Assembly: GCA_028694565.1 (NCBI GenBank)
Contig: JAQVKR010000158.1
Location: forward strand, 1-6,611
Reading direction: 5' to 3'
Length of the DNA: 6,611 nucleotides
From: Gammaproteobacteria bacterium
Lineage (GTDB): Bacteria > Pseudomonadota > Gammaproteobacteria > DSM-26407
The position numbers and the translations under genes were made by a program. Shown here piece by piece: positions 1-4,842 of the stretch (position 1 is the first letter of the stretch; each line of letters begins with the position of its first letter). The notes under the pieces are model-generated. The model made no database searches, was not told the DNA's origin, and saw nothing but the letters and a program-made list of their open reading frames with translations.

Positions 1-513
1 CACCGTCAGCAGCCGGTACTCGCCGCCGCTGAGCGGCACCACCACCCCCGCCGGGGAGACCAGCTGACGGCCGGTCACATCCAGTGTCCAGGCGGCGAAG
101 CGCACCCGGCGGGTATCGGCGGGGAATCCTTCCGCCCGGGCGGCGCGCGCCCGGCGCAGGACACCCTTGATGCGCGCCAGCAGCTCGCGGGGGTTGAAGG
201 GCTTCGGCAGGTAGTCGTCGGCCCCCATCTCCAGGCCGATGATGCGGTCCATGTCCTCGCCGCGGGCGGTGAGCATGATGATGGGCACCTCGGAGCGGGC
301 CCGCAGGTTGCGGCACAGCACCAGCCCGTCGTCGCCGGGCAGCATGATGTCGAGGATCACCAGGTCCACCCGGCCCTGCTCCAGCTGCGGCCACATGGCA
401 CGACCATCGGCGGCGGTCGTCACGCGATAGCCGTTGCGGCCCAGGTAGTCCGCCAGCAGGCTGCGGATCTCCGGGTCGTCGTCCACCACCAGGATCTGTT
501 CGCTGCGCTCCAT
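1..513 (-). CDS. OmpR/CpxR-family two-component response regulator (C-terminus cut by window start)
   Basis: This is a cytoplasmic transcription regulator that is phosphorylated by a partner histidine kinase and binds DNA. The 171 visible codons start at the ATG at 513-511. The receiver domain covers about residues 5-120. Its acidic pocket is D11-D12-D13, the phospho-acceptor is D55 in LDIMLPGDDG, and the switch and lysine positions are T82 and K104 in the run ADDYLPKPFNPREL. That run is typical of the OmpR/CpxR branch, and MLTARG resembles CpxR. From about residue 137 the first strands of a winged-helix Trans_reg_C domain begin (LSGGEYRLL) before the edge. No strong Shine-Dalgarno precedes the start, and upstream in-frame alternatives meet a stop. 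It diverges from the CpxP-like gene at 697. The shared spacer holds repeated GTAAC boxes that it may bind, which would imply autoregulation. A sensor kinase would be expected just left of the window. The family is certain; orthology to OmpR or CpxR is not. Confidence 0.95.
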   Translation of the reverse strand, partial: MERSEQILVVDDDPEIRSLLADYLGRNGYRVTTAADGRAMWPQLEQGRVDLVILDIMLPGDDGLVLCRNLRARSEVPIIMLTARGEDMDRIIGLEMGADDYLPKPFNPRELLARIKGVLRRARAARAEGFPADTRRVRFAAWTLDVTGRQLVSPAGVVVPLSGGEYRLLTV

Positions 514-558
514 GGGTGCATTGAAACCCGTTCACGGCCATTTGCATAGGTGCATCGG

Positions 559-633
559 GTAACGGCGCGTAACGGGAGCGGCCACGGTTACATTGGGTTA
601 CAAAAAAGCGGGTCGGGGACATCCGCGGGTTAC
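559..633. promoter_or_regulatory. Array of five GTAAC/GTTAC boxes, candidate response-regulator operator
   Basis: Boxes are seen directly at 559-563 and 569-573 (GTAAC) and at 587-591, 597-601 and 629-633 (GTTAC, the reverse complement). Each of the first two pairs has the form box-N5-box, a 10-bp period. The two pairs face each other symmetrically around position 580. E. coli CpxR boxes are GTAAA-N5-GTAAA, so spacing and sequence agree with an OmpR/CpxR-type dimer site. The outer boxes overlap plausible -35 positions on both sides. For the rightward gene, the box at 629-633 lies 17 bases before TACTCA at 651-656. For the leftward regulator, the box at 569-573 lies about 20 bases upstream of TATGCA (minus strand, 548-543). 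That the flanking regulator binds here is inference. Confidence 0.6.
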
Positions 634-696
634 ACGCGGGTGGTCTCCTGTACTCAGCGGAAGGCGGAGCGCCTTCGACAACAGAGGAGAGCCACC

Positions 697-1368
697 ATGA
701 AACGCACCACCAAGTACGCCGCCGTCGCCGCGGCACTGGGTATCGGTCTTGCGGCCGCCACCGCCCTCCAGGCCCAGGGACCGGGATATGGCTACGGCCC
801 GTGCGGCGCCGGGCAGGCCTGGGGCCAGGGTTCCGGCCAGCAGGCGCCGGCCGGGCCCGGTTACGGGCCGTGCTGGAACCCGCAGGGCACGGGCCCCGGC
901 ATGATGGGCTCCGGCTACGGGCGCGGCCCGGGCATGATGGGTCCCGGCTACGGGGGACGCGGCATGCGTGGCCCGGGCATGATGGGCCCCGGCTATGGGC
1001 GCGGCATGGCCGGCCCCCGCGGCGGGATGGGCGCGATGGGCCTCACGCCCGACCAGGCCCAGGCGCGGCTCGACTATGTGAAGTCGCAGCTGCAGATCGG
1101 CCCGGAGCAGGAGGCGGCATGGGAGCGCTATGCCGCCGTGGTCAAGGGGCAGGCGGCCGAGCAGCAGTCGTTCTTCGAGAACCGCATCCAGCGCATGCAG
1201 GCCGCCCGCGCCATGCCCCTGGAGGAGCACATCAAGTTCCGCGACCAGATGATGCGCAGCCGCTTCGAGTCCCGCGACAAGACCGACAAGGCGGCCCTCG
1301 ATCTCTACGGCCAGCTGACCCCGGAGCAGCGGCAGACCGCCGACTGGCTGCTGGGCGGCCGCTGGTGA
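697..1368 (+). CDS. Exported Spy/CpxP-family (LTXXQ) protein with Met/Gly/Tyr-rich N-terminal region
   Basis: This is a predicted periplasmic protein of 223 residues. The ATG at 697 follows AGAGGAGA at 683-690 and opens a Sec signal peptide: K/R-rich start, Ala-rich core, likely cleavage after A26 in ALQA-QG. Residues 27-115 are low-complexity Gly/Pro/Tyr/Met sequence with three copies of GPGMMG-x-GYG (about 66-76, 77-87, 92-102), further GM pairs, and cysteines at 36 and 59. Residues 116-223 are helical and carry LTPDQ (116-120) and LTPEQ (207-211), the hallmark motifs of the Spy/CpxP family of envelope chaperones and stress sensors, with W142 and M185-M186 between them. It diverges from the response regulator at 513 and probably answers to the GTAAC boxes between them. 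Metal binding by the MM motifs is plausible but inferred. The family call is firm for the C-terminal half; the N-terminal extension is unusual for Spy or CpxP. Confidence 0.9.
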   Translation: MKRTTKYAAVAAALGIGLAAATALQAQGPGYGYGPCGAGQAWGQGSGQQAPAGPGYGPCWNPQGTGPGMMGSGYGRGPGMMGPGYGGRGMRGPGMMGPGYGRGMAGPRGGMGAMGLTPDQAQARLDYVKSQLQIGPEQEAAWERYAAVVKGQAAEQQSFFENRIQRMQAARAMPLEEHIKFRDQMMRSRFESRDKTDKAALDLYGQLTPEQRQTADWLLGGRW

Positions 1369-1417
1369 GCGCTGCTCCGGAACCCTTGCCGGCGGGTCGG
1401 GTTCAGTGAACAGGTTG

Positions 1418-1443
1418 TCCGGACCGGCGGTCGCCGGTCCGGA
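1418..1443 (+). terminator. 12-bp perfect inverted repeat, candidate terminator after the CpxP-like gene
   Basis: Twelve bases (1418-1429) pair perfectly with 1432-1443, leaving two unpaired bases at the centre. The stem is GC-rich and begins 50 bases after the stop codon at 1368. No T-tract follows, so it is not a canonical intrinsic terminator. It could instead be an mRNA-end stabiliser or a protein-binding palindrome. Confidence 0.45.
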
Positions 1444-1678
1444 ACGGTTCGGATGGCGAAGGGATCCGCCCACGGCGGTTGCCGCGCCGGTCCCCGCAGC
1501 CGTCGATCGGTGCCGGAATGGAGCCGTTTTTTACCCGGCCCTCTTCACCGCGCGCCGCATCGGCTCGCAACCCTGTCTCCCGATGCGCCGGCCGCGTCTT
1601 TGAGCCACCCCTCCACACCCTTGCCGTTGCCGGCACAACCGCTATCCGTGGCCCGGACCGGGCGCGGAGGAGTGCGGC
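1444..1678. other. Gene-free spacer with a weak promoter-like pair
   Basis: Together with 1369-1443 this makes about 310 bases without a convincing gene between the CpxP-like gene and the small membrane protein. Open frames here lack ribosome binding sites and have random-looking composition. A six-T run lies at 1527-1532 without a clear stem in front of it. TTGCCG at 1621-1626 and TATCCG at 1643-1648 are 16 bases apart and could be a weak sigma-70-type promoter for the gene at 1679. No GTAAC-type box was found here. Confidence 0.4.
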
Positions 1679-1816
1679 ATGATGTCCGCACGTCGTCTTG
1701 ATGGCCGGTTCGGACCGTTCTTCGGCCGCGGTCCGTTTGGATTGCCGTTCTGGATTCTGGCCGTTGCATTGGCCATTCTGGTGAAGAAGGCATTGGCCGC
1801 CGGTGGTGGCCGATAA
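1679..1816 (+). CDS. Small single-pass membrane protein, 45 residues, unknown family
   Basis: The frame opens with two consecutive ATGs (1679 and 1682) and ends with TAA at 1814-1816. A consensus-like Shine-Dalgarno, GGAGGAG at 1666-1672, sits six bases before the first ATG and makes this a credible gene despite its size. Residues 3-21 are Arg/Gly/Phe-rich (RFGPFFGRGPFG). Residues 22-35 form a hydrophobic stretch (LPFWILAVALAILV), followed by KK and a Gly-rich end, so one inner-membrane helix is likely. The Gly/Pro/Phe-rich segment echoes the low-complexity style of its exported neighbours but lacks Met repeats. It is 57 bases upstream of the Met-rich gene at 1874 and probably co-transcribed with it. 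I do not recognise the family and assign no function. Confidence 0.7.
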   Translation: MMSARRLDGRFGPFFGRGPFGLPFWILAVALAILVKKALAAGGGR

Positions 1817-1873
1817 CCGTGGGGCGCGCACCGTGCGCGTCCGCCTGGGAATTCTGATGATGGAGGTCTCCCG

Positions 1874-2458
1874 ATGTTCAGAAAGAATCTGCTTGCAACG
1901 CTGCTGTGCGCCGGCTTCATGGCCCCGGTGGCATCGGTTCTGGCCGCAGAGGCCGCCTCGCCGGCTCAGGCGGCGGGCGAGCCGCCGGTCATCGCCGGGG
2001 CGATGGGACCCGGAATGGCGGGGCCGGGTGCGATGACACCCGGGGCGGCGGGTGCTGCCGGGGACGCTGCGGCCGATGCGGGCCAGGCGCCATCAGCCCC
2101 CCCGGCCGGCGCTGGGAATGCCCTGCCCTGCATGGCGGGTCCCGGAGCCATGGGCCCGGGCATGGGTCCAGGCATGTGGCAGGGCATGATGGGGCCATGC
2201 ATGCAGCGGGGCATGGCGGGGCCGGGCATGGGGCAGGGCATGATGGGTCCGGGCATGCAGCGGGGCATGGTGGGTCCGGGCATGCAGCGGGGCATGATGG
2301 GGCCGGGCATGCAGCGGGGCATGATGGGGCCCGGGATGGGTTCCTCCGCTCTCGGGAGCGATGCGCGGGTGGTGGAGCTGCTGGAGCGCATCGATGCCCG
2401 CCTGGCCCGTATCGAGGCGGCGCTCGGCGGCCTGGGCGGACCGATGCCGCGGCCCTGA
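1874..2458 (+). CDS. Exported Met-rich tandem-repeat protein with C-terminal coiled coil
   Basis: This is a 194-residue protein of unrecognised family. GGAGGT at 1862-1867 lies six bases before the ATG. A signal peptide (FRKNLL start, hydrophobic to residue 23) should be cut after A24 or A25. C12 inside it is not a lipobox, because the residue before it is Leu. Residues 26-86 are Ala/Pro/Gly-rich. Residues 87-155 are dominated by GPGM, including six 9-residue repeats at 101-154 (typically MQRGMMGPG). Residues 163-184 (VVELLERIDARLARIEAAL) form a short amphipathic helix likely to self-associate. Mature cysteines are C86 and C109. Periplasmic Met clusters are known to bind Cu(I)/Ag(I) or to be sacrificially oxidised (for example MrpX of Azospira), so either role is possible. 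It shares GPGMMG-type sequence with the CpxP-like protein at 697, suggesting common function. Coding status is well supported; function is inferred. Confidence 0.88.
   Translation: MFRKNLLATLLCAGFMAPVASVLAAEAASPAQAAGEPPVIAGAMGPGMAGPGAMTPGAAGAAGDAAADAGQAPSAPPAGAGNALPCMAGPGAMGPGMGPGMWQGMMGPCMQRGMAGPGMGQGMMGPGMQRGMVGPGMQRGMMGPGMQRGMMGPGMGSSALGSDARVVELLERIDARLARIEAALGGLGGPMPRP
2174..2335 (+). repeat. Six tandem 27-bp repeats encoding MQRGMMGPG-type units
   Basis: Six in-frame units of exactly 27 bases begin at 2174, 2201, 2228, 2255, 2282 and 2309. Each starts with ATG and encodes M-x-(Q/R)-G-M-x-G-P-(G/C). The last three units are nearly identical in DNA and the first three diverge at a few positions, which suggests recent duplication at the 3' end. 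Because the period is a multiple of three, copy number can change without breaking the frame. Confidence 0.95.
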
Positions 2459-2474
2459 GCGGCGCCGTGGAGCG

Positions 2475-2501
2475 CCGGCTGCGCCTCGGGGGCGCAGCCG
2501 G
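2475..2501 (+). terminator. 11-bp GC-rich hairpin after the Met-rich gene
   Basis: Bases 2475-2485 pair perfectly with 2491-2501 around the five-base loop TCGGG. The hairpin starts 16 bases after the stop codon at 2458. No T-run follows, so intrinsic termination would be atypical, but position and stability fit a transcript end in a GC-rich genome. The rest of the spacer up to 2619 is GC-rich without a supported gene. Confidence 0.55.
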
Positions 2502-2619
2502 TCCCGCGGCGGCCGCCGGGGCTGCCGCGCGCCAGGGCCGCCCGGTTCATCCGCCTTCAGTGGCAGGGGTGGGGCCCGAAGCCATCCGCGCGCCCGTCAC
2601 CCGGAGCCGGGAGCGATGA

Positions 2620-2648
2620 TTGTGGCGCGTGGCTCCATGCCCTATCCT
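2620..2648 (+). promoter_or_regulatory. Sigma-70-like promoter for the four-helix membrane protein
   Basis: TTGTGG at 2620-2625 and TATCCT at 2643-2648 are separated by the optimal 17 bases. Transcription would start near 2655, about 30 bases before the ATG at 2684. The -35 matches consensus at three of six positions and the -10 at four of six. The call rests on spacing and position only. Confidence 0.4.
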
Positions 2649-2683
2649 CGACGGTGTTCCCACCAGCCGAAGAGGGGCTCTTC

Positions 2684-3139
2684 ATGCCGACCGAGGCCAC
2701 CGGTCGTCGCACCCGCGCACCGGCTCCCCGGTCGCCCCGCTGGCTCTTCCCGCCGGGCTACCGGGGGTTCGCGGGCCGGCGCTGGGTGGCCATCACCCTG
2801 CGCTCCTTCCACCTGCTGGGCGTGGCGGGCCTGGGCGGTCTGTTCCTCTACTCGGCGCCGCGGGAGGCATGGCTGCCCTACCTCTGGCTCACCGTGGGCA
2901 GCGGCGGGGCGCTGGCGCTGCTGGAAGTCTGGTCCCATGGCGTGTGGCTCATCCAGCTGCGCGGGGTGGCGGTGCTGGCGAAGCTCGCTCTGCTGGCTCT
3001 CGCTCCCTGGCTGGCGCCGGCCGCCGCCCCCTGGCTGCTGGCCGCGGTGATCGGCATCTCCGGGGTCTTCTCCCACGCCCCGGCCGCGGTGCGCTACTAC
3101 TCCCCCTTCCACGGCCGCCGGGTCGAAGTGCCGGAGTGA
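2684..3139 (+). CDS. Four-helix membrane protein with histidines in its helices, unknown family
   Basis: This is a 151-residue predicted inner-membrane protein. The ATG at 2684 is preferred over an in-frame GTG at 2654 because AGAGGGG (2671-2677) precedes it and the GTG has no ribosome binding site. A basic N-terminal tail (1-33) precedes four hydrophobic segments near residues 35-57, 64-90, 94-111 and 113-130. Histidines occur at H43 (SFHLLG, helix 1), H85 (WSHGVW, helix 2) and H131 (FSHAPAAVRYY, end of helix 4), with H143 in the tail. This pattern recalls CopD-like or b-type haem membrane proteins, where His residues ligate metal or haem, but I cannot assign the family. It is separated from the Met-rich gene by a hairpin and its own promoter-like sequence, so it is probably a separate unit. 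It converges on the lipoprotein gene at 3295. Confidence 0.85.
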   Translation: MPTEATGRRTRAPAPRSPRWLFPPGYRGFAGRRWVAITLRSFHLLGVAGLGGLFLYSAPREAWLPYLWLTVGSGGALALLEVWSHGVWLIQLRGVAVLAKLALLALAPWLAPAAAPWLLAAVIGISGVFSHAPAAVRYYSPFHGRRVEVPE

Positions 3140-3150
3140 TTCATCGGCTT

Positions 3151-3180
3151 GCCACAGGGATCACAGGATTCACCGAGGGG
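3151..3180. repeat. CAC-periodic dispersed-repeat fragment in a convergent spacer
   Basis: CAC recurs at 3153, 3162 and 3171, a 9-base period, in a GCCACAGGGATCACAGG context just after the stop at 3139. The element resembles the left arm of the inverted repeat at 6162-6188, which also starts with GCCAC and ends with GAGG. Similar CACAGAG-type sequences recur between genes in many proteobacteria. The remaining spacer to 3294 shows no gene and only weak stems. Confidence 0.5.
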
Positions 3181-3294
3181 GGCCGGGATGACGGGTCGGC
3201 CCGGCGGCTCCTGCCGGCGAGGGGTTCCGGTCCGGGATCCGCGGTTCAGAGCCGGCACCACATCGCTGTGCCCCCTGCGGCAACAACGTCTTCG

Positions 3295-3846
3295 TCAGGA
3301 CGCCGGCTCCAGGGTGAAGACCCCGCCCAGCGCCTGGCGGATCTCGGCCAGGGTGAGGTGCCGGGCGTTGCCCACCGGGTCCTGCAGGTGGCCGCAGGTG
3401 AGGCGCAGCACATCGGGCTGCAGCGCCGAGCCGAGATGGAAGCGGGTGGCGTAGGTGACGTGGCTGGGCTGACCGTCCTCGCTCCAGTCCAGGGCGGCCA
3501 GCCGCACCGGCGCCGGCAGGCCGAGCACCAGATCGATGCGCCGCTCCACCCGGGTGACGGTGAAGGTGTCCGGGACCACCTCCAGGGGACGCGCCACCCG
3601 CAGTCGGTGCTCGAACTTGCACCAGGGCTCGAACTGATCCACCCCGCCGTGGGGCAGCACCTCGCCCGCCTGCAGCCAGACGCTGACCCCGTTCGGCGGA
3701 ATGGTGAGGGTCCGGTGCAGGATCAGCCGCGAGCCGGCGGGCGGGACGTACCAGGGCGAGGCGGGGTCGCGGACCGCCAGCGGCTGGCAGGCGGCCAGGG
3801 CAAGGGCCGCCAGGGCGGCGGCAAGGGCGAAGATGCGCCGGTTCAT
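3295..3846 (-). CDS. Predicted lipoprotein of unknown function
   Basis: This is a 183-residue protein. The ATG at 3846-3844 has a perfect AAGGAGG Shine-Dalgarno (plus-strand bases 3853-3859) six bases upstream, which rules out the longer frame that continues to 4008. Residues 1-20 are a lipoprotein signal with lipobox LAAC, so C20 would be lipidated. The mature part starts QPLAV, giving no Asp at +2, and an outer-membrane destination is expected. The mature domain looks beta-rich, with VPPAGSRLILHRTLTIPPNG near 34-53, WCKFEH at 75-80, and a second cysteine pair partner C151 in LTCGHL. C76 and C151 could form a disulfide. I do not recognise a named family, although small lipoproteins with a similar PPGS-x-L layout occur in gammaproteobacteria. 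It has no operon partner: its neighbours converge (2684-3139) or diverge (4166). Confidence 0.88.
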   Translation of the reverse strand: MNRRIFALAAALAALALAACQPLAVRDPASPWYVPPAGSRLILHRTLTIPPNGVSVWLQAGEVLPHGGVDQFEPWCKFEHRLRVARPLEVVPDTFTVTRVERRIDLVLGLPAPVRLAALDWSEDGQPSHVTYATRFHLGSALQPDVLRLTCGHLQDPVGNARHLTLAEIRQALGGVFTLEPAS

Positions 3847-3906
3847 GATCAACCTCCTTGCGGTCGCCCTTCGCCGCGGGTTCCGGCGGCAAGGGACTGT
3901 ATGACC

Positions 3907-3933
3907 GCGGATTGCGCTGATTTGCGCGGATTT
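3907..3933. repeat. GCGGATT-type periodic repeat upstream of the lipoprotein
   Basis: GCGGATT at 3907, GCTGATTT at 3916 and GCGGATTT at 3926 repeat with a 9-10 base period, separated by TGC or GC. This matches the look of dispersed GCGGATTACGC-type intergenic repeats known from many proteobacteria. It lies between the divergent lipoprotein and DUF3096-like genes. The rest of the roughly 320-base spacer (3847-4165) holds no supported gene. TATGGT at 4125-4130 could be a -10 element for the gene at 4166, but no good -35 accompanies it. Confidence 0.5.
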
Positions 3934-4165
3934 CCTACCGGTTCGGCAATGGGGTGTATCCCGTGGCGTCCGCTCCCGCGCTCCCATGGGTTTCGGCCGG
4001 TTGCGCAATCACCATTATGGTCGGATGCGGCCCCCGCCGCGACCTGGGCGGCGACAATCGGCCCGGCCCGCGGCCAATCGGACCCCGTCCCGTTGCGCGC
4101 ATCCACCGCGGGCGCGGTTTCAGGTATGGTATGGCTCTTTGACAGCCGACCGGGAAAGAGGCTCC

Positions 4166-4300
4166 ATGACCATCCATCTGCAACTGGTGCCGGTACTCGC
4201 GCTGGCCGCCGGCGTCGCCATCCTGGTGGTGCCGCGGCTGCTGAACTACATCGTGGCCGCCTACCTCATCGCCATCGGGGTGATCGGGCTGATCCGCTGA
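4166..4300 (+). CDS. DUF3096-like small membrane protein
   Basis: This 44-residue protein is almost entirely hydrophobic, with two helices at about residues 5-20 and 26-43 separated by a short PRLLNY turn. The pattern of a TIxLQL start, an (A/G)AGxAILVxPRLLNYIVA core and an AxGVIGL end matches the DUF3096 family of very short bacterial membrane proteins, whose function is not established. AAAGAGG at 4155-4161 precedes the ATG by four bases. The reading frame is open further upstream, but only this start has a ribosome binding site and matches the family length. It is the first gene of a probable three-gene operon; the next start is 11 bases after its stop. The inner membrane is the expected location. 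Confidence 0.85.
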   Translation: MTIHLQLVPVLALAAGVAILVVPRLLNYIVAAYLIAIGVIGLIR

Positions 4301-4311
4301 GGCGCCGAGCG

Positions 4312-4842
4312 GTGAGCGCCCCGCCGCCCTACTTCGCCTACGGCTCCAACCTCCACCCGCTGCGGCTGCGGCGCCGGACGCCCTCGGCCCGCCTGGCGGG
4401 GCTGGCGGTGCTGGAGGGGCACCTGCTGCGCTTCCACAAGCGCAGCGATCGGGACGGATCGGCCAAGTGCGACGCCTGGCGCACCGGTCGGCCGGAGGAC
4501 CGCGTGCTGGGGGCGATCTACCACCTGCATCCCGATGAGGTGGAAACGCTGGATCGCTTCGAGGGCGTGGGCAGCGGCTACCTGCGGGAGGTGGTGGAGG
4601 TGCTGATCGACGGCGTGCCCCGGCGCGCCTTCACCTACCGGGCCCAGGCCAGCCATGTGGATCCCGCGGTGCGGCCCTACGACTGGTACCGGGAGTACGT
4701 CCTGCGCGGGGCGCGCTACCACGGCCTGCCGGCCGCCTACCTGCGCCGCATCGAGTCGGTGGCGGCGATCCCCGACCCGGATCCCGAGCGGGGCCCGCGG
4801 GAGCTCGCCCGGGCCCTGGCCCTGGAGACAATCCACCCATGA
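4312..4842 (+). CDS. Gamma-glutamylcyclotransferase-family protein (GGCT/AIG2-like fold)
   Basis: This is a cytoplasmic protein of 176 residues. The family converts gamma-glutamyl amino acids to 5-oxoproline and the free amino acid, or acts on related gamma-glutamyl amines. The N-terminal signature YFAYGSNL (residues 7-14) forms the substrate-binding loop. A Glu in LDRFEGVGSGYLR (E84) matches the catalytic acid, and the region from LGAIYHL (66-72) to YDWYREYVL is as expected for the fold. The start is taken as GTG 4312, because YGSN lies within 13 residues of it and no better start exists between the upstream stop (4298-4300) and the motif. The Shine-Dalgarno is weak (GAGGCG near 4299-4304). 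Its stop overlaps the next ATG in an ATGA junction, so translation is probably coupled. The true substrate cannot be told from sequence. Confidence 0.93.
   Translation: MSAPPPYFAYGSNLHPLRLRRRTPSARLAGLAVLEGHLLRFHKRSDRDGSAKCDAWRTGRPEDRVLGAIYHLHPDEVETLDRFEGVGSGYLREVVEVLIDGVPRRAFTYRAQASHVDPAVRPYDWYREYVLRGARYHGLPAAYLRRIESVAAIPDPDPERGPRELARALALETIHP

Noticed and set aside
598..1473. Long open frame on the minus strand opposite the CpxP-like gene
   Set aside because: It is a shadow of the GC-rich repetitive gene on the other strand: His/Ala/Gly-rich sequence without a fold, signal or ribosome binding site.
1527..1532. Six-T run as an intrinsic terminator
   Set aside because: No stem of more than about three base pairs lies directly in front of it; the strong hairpin at 1418-1443 is over 80 bases away.
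1907..1909. Lipoprotein reading of the Met-rich protein through Cys12
   Set aside because: The residue before Cys is Leu and the position is too early in the hydrophobic core; a type I cleavage site after residue 24 or 25 fits better.
2174..2335. CRISPR-like or other non-coding repeat array
   Set aside because: Units are contiguous with no spacers, are exactly 27 bases and in frame, and encode a coherent Met-rich protein segment.
1966..2550. Minus-strand frame with PMPGPIMPRCM-type repeats
   Set aside because: The repeats are the antisense reading of the 27-bp array. The plus strand has the Shine-Dalgarno, signal peptide and coiled coil.
2654..2683. Alternative GTG start for the four-helix membrane protein
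   Set aside because: It lacks a ribosome binding site and coincides with the predicted transcription start; the ATG at 2684 has AGAGGGG upstream.
3249..3309. GAGCCGGC/GCCGGCTC 8-bp inverted repeat at the end of the lipoprotein gene
   Set aside because: The loop is 45 bases and the arms are GC-rich, so chance pairing is likely; not supported as a terminator.
3847..4008. N-terminal extension of the lipoprotein frame
   Set aside because: The extension is Arg-rich with no start signal, while the internal ATG has a perfect Shine-Dalgarno and opens a complete lipoprotein signal peptide.
2620..4311. Upstream extension of the cyclotransferase-like frame over 560 codons
   Set aside because: It crosses the antisense lipoprotein gene and the four-helix and DUF3096-like genes in other frames, and the family begins just before YGSN. 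This is an accident of high GC.
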